The notes under the pieces: generated by a model
The model's input: only the letters and a program-made list of their open reading frames with translations
Told to the model about the DNA's origin: nothing
Database searches by the model: none
Program-made: the position numbers and the translations under genes
Part shown: in pieces, positions 29,421 through 41,139 of the stretch
Layout of the letters: the number at the start of each line of letters is the position of its first letter
Numbering within the stretch: position 1 is the first letter of the stretch
NCBI RefSeq assembly: GCF_050908995.1
Contig: NC_135124.1
Coordinates: 744,001-808,000, forward strand
Direction: 5' to 3'
DNA length: 64,000 nt
From: Andrena cerasifolii
Taxonomy: Eukaryota; Arthropoda; Insecta; Hymenoptera; Andrenidae

Positions 29421-31368
29421 AACGTAGGAACAACACGTTCCATGAAAAGTAAATTAAGTGATCAGTGTTAGTAACCGTGCAGTGAAGTGAATATTCGGTA
29501 CATTAACCTGGACGCACCTGACATTGCGACCCTTAACTTTGGGTAGTGTCGTATACCTGTAACCAGCTGTGCACCGAGCTCGTCCATCGATGACCAGGAT
29601 CGGTTCAGTGACCCAGTGCCACAGGTTTTCAAGCTGCAGGCGAATTTCCAACAAGGGTGAGTTTTAGTTACTTTATTGGTGAGCATTCATTTTTAAATTT
29701 AACGCAAGCGATGGCTAAATTCCGGCGATAATTCTCCACATTTCCGTACGTAAATTTTTCTTCTGAGTTTTTAAACGGACTTTTATTCATTATCAGCAAC
29801 AGTGTCGGCCGTTATTGAACTACGGATTTTTATCACAATAACGAACTACGATCACTTTTCGTTCGTTCCCTGTTGCATTACCTTTTCGTTTGTACGTTAT
29901 TAAAAAAAGAAATTTACCTGTTCCTTATCCTCTCACTACAAAAAATTATTATTCTCGATTCTTCTAAAAAAAAACAACTGTTTATTCGTCTTTTTACGTT
30001 ACACATGATTTTCATCCATTTATCCTTTATTTGTTATTCACTTTAAATGGCAAACAAATCATGGTAAAAGGTTCGATTTTTTTGTTACGTCTTTTTCATT
30101 TGCCATTCTACGCAATTTCCTTCGATGCATGAGACCTTGCTTGTTCGTACTCGCAGCGCGGCCCGGCACGCGGCCACGCTAACGCGAGAGCTCTAGCGGA
30201 AGGCTCGCGCTCTGATCGGTCGGTGCTTTTTGTTAATATCTCGTTAACGAAAACTCGGAGAACATTTTCGCAAAGGGAAAAGTTGTTTGCAATAACCCCC
30301 TGAGTCACCCCCTTCAAGGAACCGCAGCATTTTTGGGACACCCTGTATAGTTCGGGGGAAATCTGAATTTATTCATTGTCACGAATAAAACTAACGAATG
30401 TGCATGTAAGCTACAACATTTTGAAAGTCTTTGGTAAGCACTTCGCCTATGTTATTTTGCTTTTTTTGCTAATTAAATGTTTGTTAATTTTTGTAGAGAA
30501 CAGAGGAGGACGCTCTGTTATATTGTGAGTTTCATTATATTATAAAGTAACAGAAAAATTAAATAATAAAAATTTATATTTAATTTTTCATTCATTCAAA
30601 TTTATTTTTCCAGGCTCTGATGACGATATTTTGATGGCAGTTACAGTGACGGCGCTGCCACTACCACCACCGGCGGAGCTGCACCGGCAGCGCTGCTACC
30701 ACCGGTACCGGGGACTGCATCAGCAGTGGGGCCGGTGTTCGTGCACTTCCGGTGGCCTACATGTGTTTTGTTAAAACACAAAGTGTTTTTACAAAAATAA
30801 ATCAGTGATTTCTGTGATTTATTTATGTTCTTGTGAGTTTTTCTTTTTATATTTATTTGAATAACATAATATTGTAACTTTACACATTGAAAAGGTAATA
30901 GAAATTGTGGTATAATCAATTTAACAATTATAATTAAATTCACTTAATTTATCATTTCAGATCGGGGCACCAGAGCAGGGCGGGGAGGAGGCAAGACAAT
31001 TTTATGGCCTTCCTGATGAAGCTGAGTAATGCCGAATACCACTGTGGGACGTTGAGGGGGCGGGGCAGGAGGGAGGGAAATTCTTACTTTATATTATTTA
31101 CATCTTATAACAGATGTGTGTTCTTAATTCAAACTTTCATTTGATGAATCTTTGTTTCTTCATTTAATTAATCGTAATTCATTCATTTCTTGTTTCTTTA
31201 TTTAAGTATAATTACTAAATCAATTACACTTCACTTTGTAATCGCTAATTGCACTTTCAGCTGTTGAGATAATTCTCTTCGTGTGCATCGTTAACTGAAA
31301 TAGGACACATTTAGTAATTATTTATATTTATAAATTATCATGCGTGCTCCTATGTCGAGATAATTGAA

Positions 31369-31462
31369 AACTCGGAGAACATTTTCGCAAAGGGAAAGGT
31401 TGTTTGCAATAACCCCCTGAGTCACCCCCTTCAAGGAACCGCAGCATTTTTGGGACACCCTG
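31369..31462 (+). repeat. Extra terminal fragment of element B
   Basis: Repeats the 94-bp terminus (AAAACTCGGAGAACATTTTC to ACACCCTG) seen at 30250-30345, placed directly at the outer edge of the palindrome and followed by TA. Confidence 0.8.
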
Positions 31463-31464
31463 TA

Positions 31465-32090
31465 TGCTTCATGGCAAAGGATCCTGTGACGAATAAATCT
31501 CACGAATCACGAATAAAACTACACGAATGAAAATAAATTCTTCTACGAATATAGAATAAACGAATAAAGATAACCGGGCTTGAGTATGTGAATAACGATA
31601 ACTCTGCTATGAGTGCATGAATACTTTTTTTATTACTTACATTTTCTTTATTCGAAGACATCTCGTCTTGTGCCTCGAGGGAATCTTCTGCGCGGTTCGA
31701 AGATCAAAATTGGGCAGTCTGTATTTTAAAAAAGCCAACAACGAATTGCGAGGAGAAGAAACAAGCTTCTTCGCATGTTCTTTTTTATCAATACATTGTT
31801 TTCGAGCGTTTAAGAAGGAGGAGAAGACAAATATCTAATGTTGAAACGTTGACTCGTAAAGGCTGATTCAGACACGTCGAGTAATTTAGTCGAATAGCGA
31901 GTAATTTAGTAATTTTTCGTGTCTGAACACTAAAATTTAGTCAAGTAGTTTAGTAAAACAATGGTAAATTACTAAATTACTCGAAGTGTCTGTTCCAGAC
32001 TTTAACTCTTTTCTAATAAATGAAACTTGTTCAGTTCAAACTTCGCGGTTTAGGAGCATACGCTAAATGCCGCTAGGGCGAGGATCGCAC
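31465..32090. other. Unassigned AT-rich region
   Basis: No gene supported. 31865-31990 has repeated GTAATTTAGT/AATTACTAAATTACTCGA motifs forming an imperfect inverted repeat (GACACGTCGAGTAATTTAGT against ACTAAATTACTCGAAGTGTC), probably another small MITE. Confidence 0.4.
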
Positions 32091-32109
32091 TCACAAAAGG
32101 AGTTTGAGC

Positions 32110-32760
32110 TGCGACGGCAGCGGGGCCGGCGTCCGTGCAGTGTGCACTGCCGGTGGCCTACATGTAAGTGTTTTTACAAAAATAAATCAGTGATTTCTGT
32201 GATTTATTTATTTCTTTTTATATTTATTTGAATAACATAATAGTATAACTTTAGATGTTGAAAATGTAATAAAAACTGTGGTATAATCAATTTAACAATT
32301 ATAATTAAATTCACTTAATTTTTCATTTCAGATCGAGGCGCCAGAGCAGGACGGGGGAGGAGGCAAGCAAATTTTATGGCCTTCCTGATGAAGCTGAGTA
32401 TTGCGGAATACCACTGGGGGAGGAGGAGTGGGCGGGGCAAGAGGGAGGATTCTTAATTTATATTATTTACATCTTATGACAGATATGTGTTCTTAATTGA
32501 AAATTTAATTTGATGAATCTTTGTTTCTTCATTTAATTAATCTAATTCATTCATTTTTTGTCTTTATTTAAGTGTAATTACTAAATCAATTACACTTCGC
32601 TTTGTAATCGCTAATTGCTTTGTGAGCTGTTGAAATAATTCTCTTCGTGTGCATCGTTAACTGAAATAGAACATATGTAGTTGTTATTTATATTTATAAA
32701 TTATCATGCGTGCTTATATGTCAAGATAATTGAAAATGCGTATTCCAAACCATACCTGCA
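32110..32760 (+). repeat. Diverged copy of palindrome outer repeat
   Basis: Similar to 30670-31368 in the same orientation, but with many substitutions and indels. Beyond 32745 it continues into sequence matching 24460-24525 inverted, so the repeat is longer than the part kept in the palindrome arm. It carries the GGCCTACATGTAAGTG and ATTTCAGATCG motifs that look like splice sites. Confidence 0.7.
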
Positions 32761-32819
32761 AATTTGTGTATACATAGTCTCACGTAGGTCATTGCAACAT
32801 ATTTTGCATCAAGTATCTG

Positions 32820-33070
32820 TAAATATAAAAAAAGAAATAGAGTGACCTTTTTTTGCTATAGTAAGTGTAGAGACTAATATACATAATATGTCCGAAGGAG
32901 GTGAGAGCATATGGCAGAAAGTCTTCAAGGAGAAAATTTAAATGCTAATGGTAATTTAACGAAAATGAACAAAGAGATCCAATTTTTTTAACGCACAATT
33001 TATTGGTGTCCCCTTCATTTCTATCCCAGCCTGTGCGGTTCCCTTCTTTTCTATAAGCTTTACGTAAAAA
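32820..33070 (+). repeat. Dispersed repeat also at 59.0-59.7 kb
   Basis: Shares GCTATAGTAAGTGTAGAGAC, AAATTTAAATGCTAATGGTAA and CCCCTTCATTTCTAT with 59100-59670. No coding potential. Confidence 0.6.
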
Positions 33071-33275
33071 CTCTAAATTAAAAATAGTATGCTGGTGTTA
33101 CGTCCCTACTTTCTATTTGGGGCGGCGATTTTACGGAGTTTATATATTTACCCGTTTCCAGGAAATCTTGGGATTTTACGCTCTGGGATAGTTGAGACTG
33201 ATCGAGGGTAAATTATCAGTGGAACGAATTTTAGGAATGCATTTTTAAATTCGTAGAGTACCTTACTTTTTTCAG

Positions 33276-33492
33276 GGCGATGGCAGATCCAACGGGAATA
33301 GCTTCCAGTCGATGGGACCTGATGGAATCCCCGATATTTACAGTGCCTGATCAGGCTTCAGTGCCGCCCCCCCCCCCCCCCGGAAACAAGGTGTACCCCA
33401 AATTCGGAGGGTCCGGTGTACTCCCTGACTGTTGGAATCGCGACGACTCCGAAAAGCTCGTCATCGGTTACCGGTGCTTTCCGATAAGGTGA
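33276..33492 (+). other. Possible exon, unidentified
   Basis: Behind an acceptor-like CTTTTTTCAG (33265-33275) lies a 70-codon frame (MADPTGIASSRWDLMESPIF...) with a proline run encoded by a long C tract. It ends in a stop just inside the MITE at 33487. Nothing nearby supports a complete gene. Confidence 0.3.
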
Positions 33493-33875
33493 ATGTCCCA
33501 ATTTCTGCTCATTTAGGAGGTAACTCGTCATAAAGAAGGTGTAAAAAATTTGTTTGTGATCAAAATTTGCAGAGTAAATGATTAATTCTTTAATAATAAA
33601 TGAACCAATTCAAAAACTATTTAAGAAAGATATTTTAAGATGTTTAACTATTAATAATTTGTAATTAAATATATAGTGCTCTAAATGTCCGTATTTCTGC
33701 TCATGAAAAATAGCGATGTATGTATTGCCCCAAGCTCGTGCAACACTAGCGTAAGTGTTTAAATAATATAGAATTATTTTGTTGCAACTATAGTACAAAC
33801 GTAACGCATATAATAATAAGAAAAATACGAAATGAGCAGAAATGGGGACATGAGCAGAAATTGGGACATTTACCT
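33487..33875. mobile_element. TA-flanked MITE G, copy 1
   Basis: The 389-bp element begins AGGTGAATGTCCCAATTTCT and ends AATTGGGACATTTACCT, with TA on both sides. Relative at 52450-53298. Confidence 0.75.
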
Positions 33876-35200
33876 TATAGCCACTTCAGTTTGCGTAATT
33901 GAACACGTCGTCCCGCACGGTGGTTTCTAGGCATTCGTCTTCGTATAAGTTTCACTTTATACTTTATTTGTCACTTTTGTGTCTTACTAATTTACACTTG
34001 AATATAATTGTTGAACTTTGAAGCTTAAGTACTTGAAAATGATTAATTAATTAATTAATAATGCACGAATAATAACGATTTAAAATCATGAATATTAATG
34101 AGATCCGCGGGTGGTCAGTCCATTTTTATAGGGGTGTTGGTCACTCCTTCTCCAAATTTGTTACATGCCAATTAGGATAGTGGGAGATTAAATCTCCCAA
34201 TCATCTGCCGTGGGATCCACCTGAAGAATTCTTTCCATTAGGCTATCCGAGAGTTTTGTTTACTGCAGAATTTGAGCTATTACGCATCTATTTCGGTGTC
34301 TTCTCCGTGACTTAAGACGTATTTCTGCCGTTATGCGAAATCTTCAGTAACGTCGATAGTTAGATTCTTATCCTAATTTATATTTTAGATTTTACGCTAT
34401 TGGGTTTCAATTCATATTTGTACGGTACGCTTGGTACATCCTCAGTATCAAGGATTGAAGCTAAATACATTGGTTGGGTATCGGAACTCGAATTACGAGA
34501 AATGACGGGAGGGCAATCTTCTGGCGATAATCAGGAGCGCAGCCCCGTGAGGGTGTCGGCTGCGTTGGCCTCCGTCCCACGCTGAACGACAACTGGGGTT
34601 GGCTAGGCCTTCCTGGTGTGTGTGTAGCCGGCTGGCCGCCACCTCCTGTGATAGCTGCTCTCCTGCTTGCTGTTGCCGTCCGTCGATTCTTGGCTTGATC
34701 TCTTCTTATCGTAGGTTACGGAAATAATGCCTTATCAGCGATACGTTATATACGAGATGGTTATAATACCTCAAAGTACGAAATAGTAAATATAAATGAT
34801 TTAAACATTATAAACTTTAAACTTTATGACTCCACGTCATGGGACATGATACTGGTATAAAAATATCTGGCAAATTAAATGCAATGCAACTTGTTACAAT
34901 ATATTATTTTGTACATGCATGGTACAAATTTCCAGAAACTTATTCGAAAGAAGATGCTTCTCCGTCCAAACCTTCTCCGGACAACTTCCAAGTCTGTGAC
35001 TCTAAATAAAAAGTCTATTAAAAAATTTTGGCGACTTACCTTGTTAATTGAAAAAATAATTGAGTGTCCTAGTGGTGTAAGAACTCGTGACATTTCAAAC
35101 TATTTTGACAACTTTCCATATTTGACACTTGGTAGATTAATATTGATGACACTTCGCAGGTTAGAATTCAATCAATAGTATATAGGTAGGTAGTAGGTAT
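33876..35200. other. Region without supported gene; repeat at 34855-35100
   Basis: 34855-35100 matches 59665-59935 (CTGGCAAATTAAATGCAATGC, TACATGCATGGTACAAATTT), a dispersed repeat. The remaining sequence, including ORF 34400-34585, shows no recognisable family. Confidence 0.4.
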
Positions 35201-35204
35201 AAAC

Positions 35205-35400
35205 ATAAAAAACTTCAGAAAAGTAAAAAAATTACGCCAAGTACACGAAAGCAAATAAATCACAAAAAATAGAAGATAATAATAATTATGAAATAAAAAA
35301 AGATGTGAAATCAAAATGAGCTGCACGTACATAAAGGTAATGATAAATACAAATAAATATTTTAATACGAATAAACATTTTATTCAAAATACTTGGCGCT
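35205..35400. mobile_element. Palindromic MITE, copy 2 (truncated)
   Basis: AACTTCAGAAAAGTAAAAAA and GAGCTGCACGTACATAAAGG match the left half of 57984-58568; only the last few bases of another arm are recognisable (AATACTTGGCGC). Confidence 0.55.
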
Positions 35401-36960
35401 GCAAAACACAAAAAATGTTAATTGTCCTCGTATTAATAATTTACAATAACTCCCTTACAATCTAAAATACATAAACATATACATATACATATTAGAAACG
35501 CAGTCAGATTTATTCTACATATATTTAATTCTAATGTCATACGTAGCATATGCGCACACACACATACACACATTCATGAACGCACACACAAGAAAGAAAG
35601 AAAAAGATTAATTAATGCAATTTATACATACTTATTCAGTTTAGCGGCACCAATTCGGGACGCAGTTTTCCTAGCCGCGTTTTCGACTGGCTGCGGCCGC
35701 GCGTCTGCTACAGCAGCAACCTAGGCTACTTAAGACGCAACACAATGCGATTAGTGTCTGTTTTCCGCCATGATGGCGGAATCTACTAGCCGCGCGGCTA
35801 GCCACGGCAGCAAATCGCTTGACTGCTCCAAAGGGAGTCATACCCCCGGCCGCGCTGCGATCCAACGCGACAGTGGGACGGAATCACCAAAAATAAGGAA
35901 ACATGGCAGAATTCAAAAGTTATGGGATCATGTTTTTTTTATATATTTCTTGTAAACTAATGAGTTTCTAAAAAAGGGAAAAATATCGTGGCAGCTACTT
36001 TTGATCTGTGTGTAGACACGTGTCAAAGTTTGTATGTTTTTTCTTGTGCAAGATTTTGAATCGAGTCTTTTAAATTTTGATGATATAAATTTTTTGGGAA
36101 TCGCAATGAGTAGTATCGTTTTTGGTAAGCAATAGCAAATAATTAGTTACATGCAGTTCTTTTCCATAAGAAACCCATTGAAGAAATACTAGCAATTATC
36201 GGCTTTTTTGTTGCCCTCCGGGAACTTCATACATTTGACTTCGTAACTGCGAAAACAAGATTTGGCAATATTTGCCAATAGTGGAGTAATTACCTGTATT
36301 CTATGTCGCACAGCGAGGCTGAATTCCAAGAAATAGGGGAAAAATCAACAACATCACATTTTTCGCACTGAAATTGCGGAACATAATTAAGGAAGTTCAT
36401 AAACAAAGTATTAATATACAACTCGTACGGAGGATTGACGTTATTTAAAAAAAGTAATGTAAATAATTCCAATAAAACTAGAACAATTTGATAAATGTAC
36501 CTACATACTATGAAAAGTGCAGAAATATTTGCAAACCTGTATCCATGTTATCTTATGTACCAAATACTGTTCGAAATTATACAATATTTGGGCAACTTTC
36601 CAATCGGCTAATTGGGTGAAGGGACCCAAGATGGCAGAAATAAAGGTTTTAAAAAGTAAAGAAAAGATTGTACGCTCGAAATGTTCTCATTGCAATGCAA
36701 ACGAAGATGTTTTAAACTTTTTATCGATTTTTTCACATGCAATACTAGTGTTTTATAAAGTAGCTTGATAAAATTCGACATTTTGAGTGGAAAAAGTGGC
36801 ATGTTGAATTTTTTCTCTATTCTTGGGATTGACGCCCACTCTGCGTTGGGACAAAACCGGGAATTCATTCGTTGTTTTCGACCGATAATTTCGTATTTTC
36901 CCAAGAACGTTTCGACAACATCTGTTTGCCAGCATTTCTAAAGGGGAGTCAAGAAGGTAG
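35401..36960. other. Region without supported gene
   Basis: A GC-rich island at 35660-35880 contains the 16-bp palindrome CTAGCCGCGCGGCTAG and a GCCATGATGGC hairpin; it shares TTTCCTAGCCGCGT with 50840-50865 (inverted). The rest is AT-rich with short ORFs that I cannot assign. Confidence 0.35.
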
Positions 36961-36974
36961 TGCCGTCTTTAATA

Positions 36975-39020
36975 ATTTTAGGCATTCTTCAGTCTCACAA
37001 TGAGTTAGTCCGTATATTGCTCTGTCGGTGGGTAGTACGTACGATGGGTTCGGACCTGGACGTAGGTACTGCTATTAACCGCCGCGCCGTCTCGTGGGAC
37101 AATATGGTCATAAACCGTGACTATGGTCGGACGCTTGGTCGATCAGCCTGATTAACTTTTTGGAATCAGATGTGGCATTTTCGTCCATGAACAAAATAAG
37201 CAGATGTTCTTATGTTAGATCGAAAAATGTTTGCCCGACAATGGAGCAGGAAACGAAATCACTCTGAAAAAGTATCAGTATCTACGTCTCGCGGAGAGAA
37301 ACAGGAAGAAAAGGGGTGGTCGGTCGACTGTGCGTGTTGCCGCCTGCATCGTTCTCCCTACAAAATTTGAGAGAAAGCACTTAGCTCTCGAGTATAAACA
37401 CGCGTTGGAATATCAACACAGAAGCATGCGCTGACGTATTCGGTACGAAAGAAGGTGGGCCATAGGGAGGAGATATTACTGGACAGAGGTGAAAAGCTGC
37501 TGTTTCAATGGAATGCGGTACCGATTGGTTATAATATAATCTCCTCCCAATAGCTTACCTTCTCTCGCAACCAATACGTCAGCGCGTGCTTTTGTTTTGA
37601 TATTCCAACGCGTGTTTATACCCGAGAGATAAGGGATCCGTCTTTAATTTGAAAGGAGGACGACGCAGGCAGCGGACTATCTTTTTCTTCCTGTGTCTCT
37701 CCACGAGGCGTGTTGATGGTGGACTTGGTGGATAATAATTTTTAATTGCTATATTGGTGGCATGTTTCTCACGTGCGTCGGGACGAGCGGACTGAGAACG
37801 AAGTGAAAAATTATTCGCTAACAATCGGCAATTACATATTTTCCAAAGGACGGTTTAATAACATCTGTTTGCCAGATTTCTAAAGGGCAATCAAGACCGT
37901 CGTGCCGTCTTTAAAAATTTAATGCATTCTTCAGTCTGAGTTAATCCATATATTTCTCTGCCGGTAGGTAGTAGGTACATGGCGATGACTTGGGTCCCGC
38001 ACGTACCGTTGTTAACCGCCGACTCGCGGGACAGTATAGTTATAATATAACCGGACCCTGACGAGGCTCTCTTGTCGATCAGCCACAATAATTTTTGGCA
38101 ACCAGATGTGAGGGTTTCGCCCTCGATTTCGTCAAGAGGAAGAAGGTTCCTCCTCCGCCGCCAAATTTACGGGGGGCAAGTTCTCCCTCTTTGAGGAAGG
38201 GTGTTGCCAATGTGTATATCATAATGAAATTACAACAACAATTATCTTCATATTACTTTATCTTCTGTAGATATTAAAAAGAAAAATATAAAATAGTTGA
38301 AAGAAGGAACATTGTACTGTATGAACTCCTGGTACCGGTACATGTACATACTTACATACATATGTGCTTCCGATTCGAGCGGGTTTTCTTCTAGTAAAAA
38401 TCAGTAAATTTGCAAGCGCAATATCCCGAAAACCAGTTGAAATAAGGTTATATTATAGGTTATTGAATGTGTCGTGGAACGCACTATCAAGTGATCTTTA
38501 AAAAATAGATAGTTCCATTTAGAAAACCGAACTTGACCATCGTATCTGTTAAAAAATAATAATTGACGAAAAATTGCTCTCCACTAATAAATTTGCCCCC
38601 TCGAACCAACAATTTTTTAAAGACGGCGAAGGTACGTTCTTGATTGCCCTTTGGAAATCTGGCAACCAGATGTTGTTGAAGCCGTCTTCGAAAATACGAA
38701 ATTGCCGACCATAAACGATAGGTAAATGAATTTTCGCACCGCTCCCAACTGTTACCTTCCAGAGCCCCCTTCGTTTAGTATTATTAAGGACACAACATAA
38801 AGGCAAAATACAAAGCACGATATAAATGCCCAAAACATAATGAAATTTGAAAATATAATAAAAAGCGGTCGTTTCGCTAATCCGTATATTGCTCTGTCAG
38901 CGAGTGGTAGGTATAGGTACATGGTGAGTTCGCACCCGTAGGCACTGTTGGCCGCCGTCGAAGTGCCGAACAATACGGTTATAAACCGCGACTCCGATGA
39001 GGCGCTCTGGCCCATCTGTT
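36975..39020. repeat. Cluster of dispersed repeats D and F
   Basis: Three related blocks (36990-37150, 37925-38105, 38872-39020) share TCCGTATATTGCTCTGTCGG, a GCGGGACAATACGGTCATAA-like segment and a GATCAGCC or GCCCATC end. Between them an inverted pair of repeat F (37275-37445 and 37560-37720) surrounds 37446-37559. A piece of element A lies at 38370-38560. Probably one decayed large element plus insertions; no coding. Confidence 0.5.
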
Positions 39021-41120
39021 ACGCGTCACAATTATTATTAGGTATACTTTCTTATATTATTATTAGGCTAGTTTTCCTGTATTATAATCGACCGAGGGCC
39101 ATATACACGAAGTCCGGGTCTCTCGTAAACAGCTCGGGAGAGGTCCGGAAGGAAAGGGCCATTCGTTAATTTATGATGTTGCCTGGCAGACGCGGGGTCT
39201 GTCGCCTGCACCCGCCGGACACTTGGGACCGTCGGAGGGTAATAAGTGACGTAGAGTTACAATGACCCTCTGTTCATTGACGCCGACGGTCCCGGGGTTC
39301 GGTGATATTGGCCAGGCGTCCTGTTTCACCTTCTGGACGCCTTGGAAGATATCTTGGGGACAGGCTGTTTAGCTATAAATTAGTATAAGCTAACGTACAG
39401 TTCTAAAGATTCCCTTTCTACGGAGCTGGGTGGGCCGTTCCTTGGCAATGTCACGGCCAATACGATAATTGTTTGGCCCACCAAGTAACCAGCCTGGAAG
39501 GGAGGATTTGGTCTTGGAGGAAGGAAAGACTCCGTCGGGGAGTCAGATACTTTTCGAAAGACGACGAGTCTCGTTATCCTCCGGAGATGAGGACGGTTTG
39601 AACACACATATATTTCGGCTTTCACTGTAATCATATTTTCAACGCTGTTTATGACAGAATATATTAAGAACTTCGTTATTGTTATATGCAGTGTCAACTT
39701 AATCACCCTTACCTCGATAACACGACGTTTAGGGTACCGCGCGTCTGTCTTAGTGTCGGAAGTACCGTATCGGGAATTTACGACTCCCGTTGATCCGTCT
39801 TCAGTTCTGTCGGGTCTCATTAAGAACGCGCGAAAAACACCATCAACCTGGCTAGTTTTTCGGAAACAACTGGTTCCGTTAAGCCCGAAATATACTAAAA
39901 GGTTTATACCTAAGGTTCCCGTTCCCCACGCGTAGCGAGTTCAATATACCTGTAGTTTACGTTGATAAATTTACGCCATAATGGATCAACAATTTATAAG
40001 AAGAAGGAGTAAAAAATTACTACTTTTAAATAAATTGTTTAAACAAATTGACGTAATACGAATCTGATTGCGTTGCTGAATTCGTTTTAAAAAAATACAT
40101 TAGTTTCGCATGACAGATTATTCTCTATGGTGCATACTTTCCGAGATATTGGGGCAAACCTGTTTTTCATCCCCAGATATGGATGATTGCCGTTAAAAGA
40201 AGATACGTGTCAAATATTTTTTCGAGGACTATTATCTGCACGAACCTCATCAAAATCGACAATAATTATCATGGTATTGCTTGTTTTAATATAAAAAGTA
40301 ATATCTATTGTTAGACAATAAGTACACATATGCAAGTGATATGTATATGTAAAGAAAACACTTGCGAGGTCGTACAGTGTAGTAACGAGCTGCGGCGCCA
40401 ATTCCTGTAAACAGGTGACGACCGTTTCATCCTAAAAGAGGCCGAATTCCATGTCTCGTCATATTTGTGTTAATATCGATTTTACGACCACCCTGCTTTG
40501 CGAAGGTGGCAACATGTCTTGCAGAGGAACAAGGAATAAAAGGGGTAATCCTGTGACTGCCGTTGTCCCGCCTGCGTCGTCCTCCCCAAAAATTCGAGAG
40601 ATTGCTTATCTATCGAGATATACGCGCGTTCGAATATCAAACCAAAAGCACGCGCAACGTATTGGGTGTAAGGAAAGAAAGGCCACTGAGAATTAAGCCT
40701 AAAAACGTAAAAACTGTCGTGCAATTCTACAAATTATTTGGCTAATGTTTTCTCAGTACTTTATAGCGTGTTGGAGACCAAACGTCTAGTGTCATAAAGC
40801 GGTAGTAAACCGTGACCCGCTAGCAATCCGTTTTAGGACTTTGCGCAGATGGATACATCATGGGACTCACCCCCGGGGAAAACACAGAAAATCACGTTTT
40901 TATTGCATACCTATATTTTTCCACCCCTACGCCTACGATTTGCAAAGGTGGAATTTTTCGCGACCAATAATATTTGGAGAGTCGCACAAAACTCCGCCTT
41001 CAAAAGGATGTACGCCCTGAAGGAAATACTATTTAAACTACAACTTGCACAGATAGTCAGTACAGACAACATTTCTGTATACTACACACGGGAAGTGTTC
41101 CACAGTTTTACATATTAGTG
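39021..41120. other. Unassigned region upstream of Harbinger element
   Basis: 39165-39700 is GC-rich and could be a solo LTR (starts TGTTGCCTGGC), but I cannot find both ends. 40520-40670 holds a repeat F copy. ORFs 39380-39820 and 39651-39935 overlap on opposite strands and match no family I know. Confidence 0.3.
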
Positions 41121-41139
41121 TTGTGCCAGTGCATCTGCA

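Larger units (their letters stand above)
25551..30345. mobile_element. Tc1/mariner-superfamily element B, duplicated as inverted copies
   Basis: Bounded by CAGGGTGTCCCAAAAATGCTG and its reverse complement, with TA just outside. A further terminal fragment in the same orientation as the right end lies at 31369-31462, directly after the palindrome. The terminal CAGGGTGTCCCA is shared with element A, but the rest differs. Confidence 0.6.
24526..31368. repeat. Giant palindrome, arms about 3.1 kb
   Basis: 24526-27622 is the reverse complement of 28277-31368 with only scattered differences (for example four extra bases near 26850 against 29045, and one base near 26512 against 29383). The asymmetric centre, 27623-28276, is about 650 bp. 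Each arm holds an outer AT-rich repeat (24526-25550), a CAGGGTGTCCCAAAAATGC terminus and transposase exons. Confidence 0.9.

Noticed and set aside
24526..31368. Pure assembly artefact for the palindrome
   Set aside because: Arms differ by several substitutions and small indels, which a mirrored misassembly would not produce; still to be confirmed with long reads.
39165..39700. Solo LTR starting TGTTGCCTGGC
   Set aside because: No convincing CA end or target duplication could be found.
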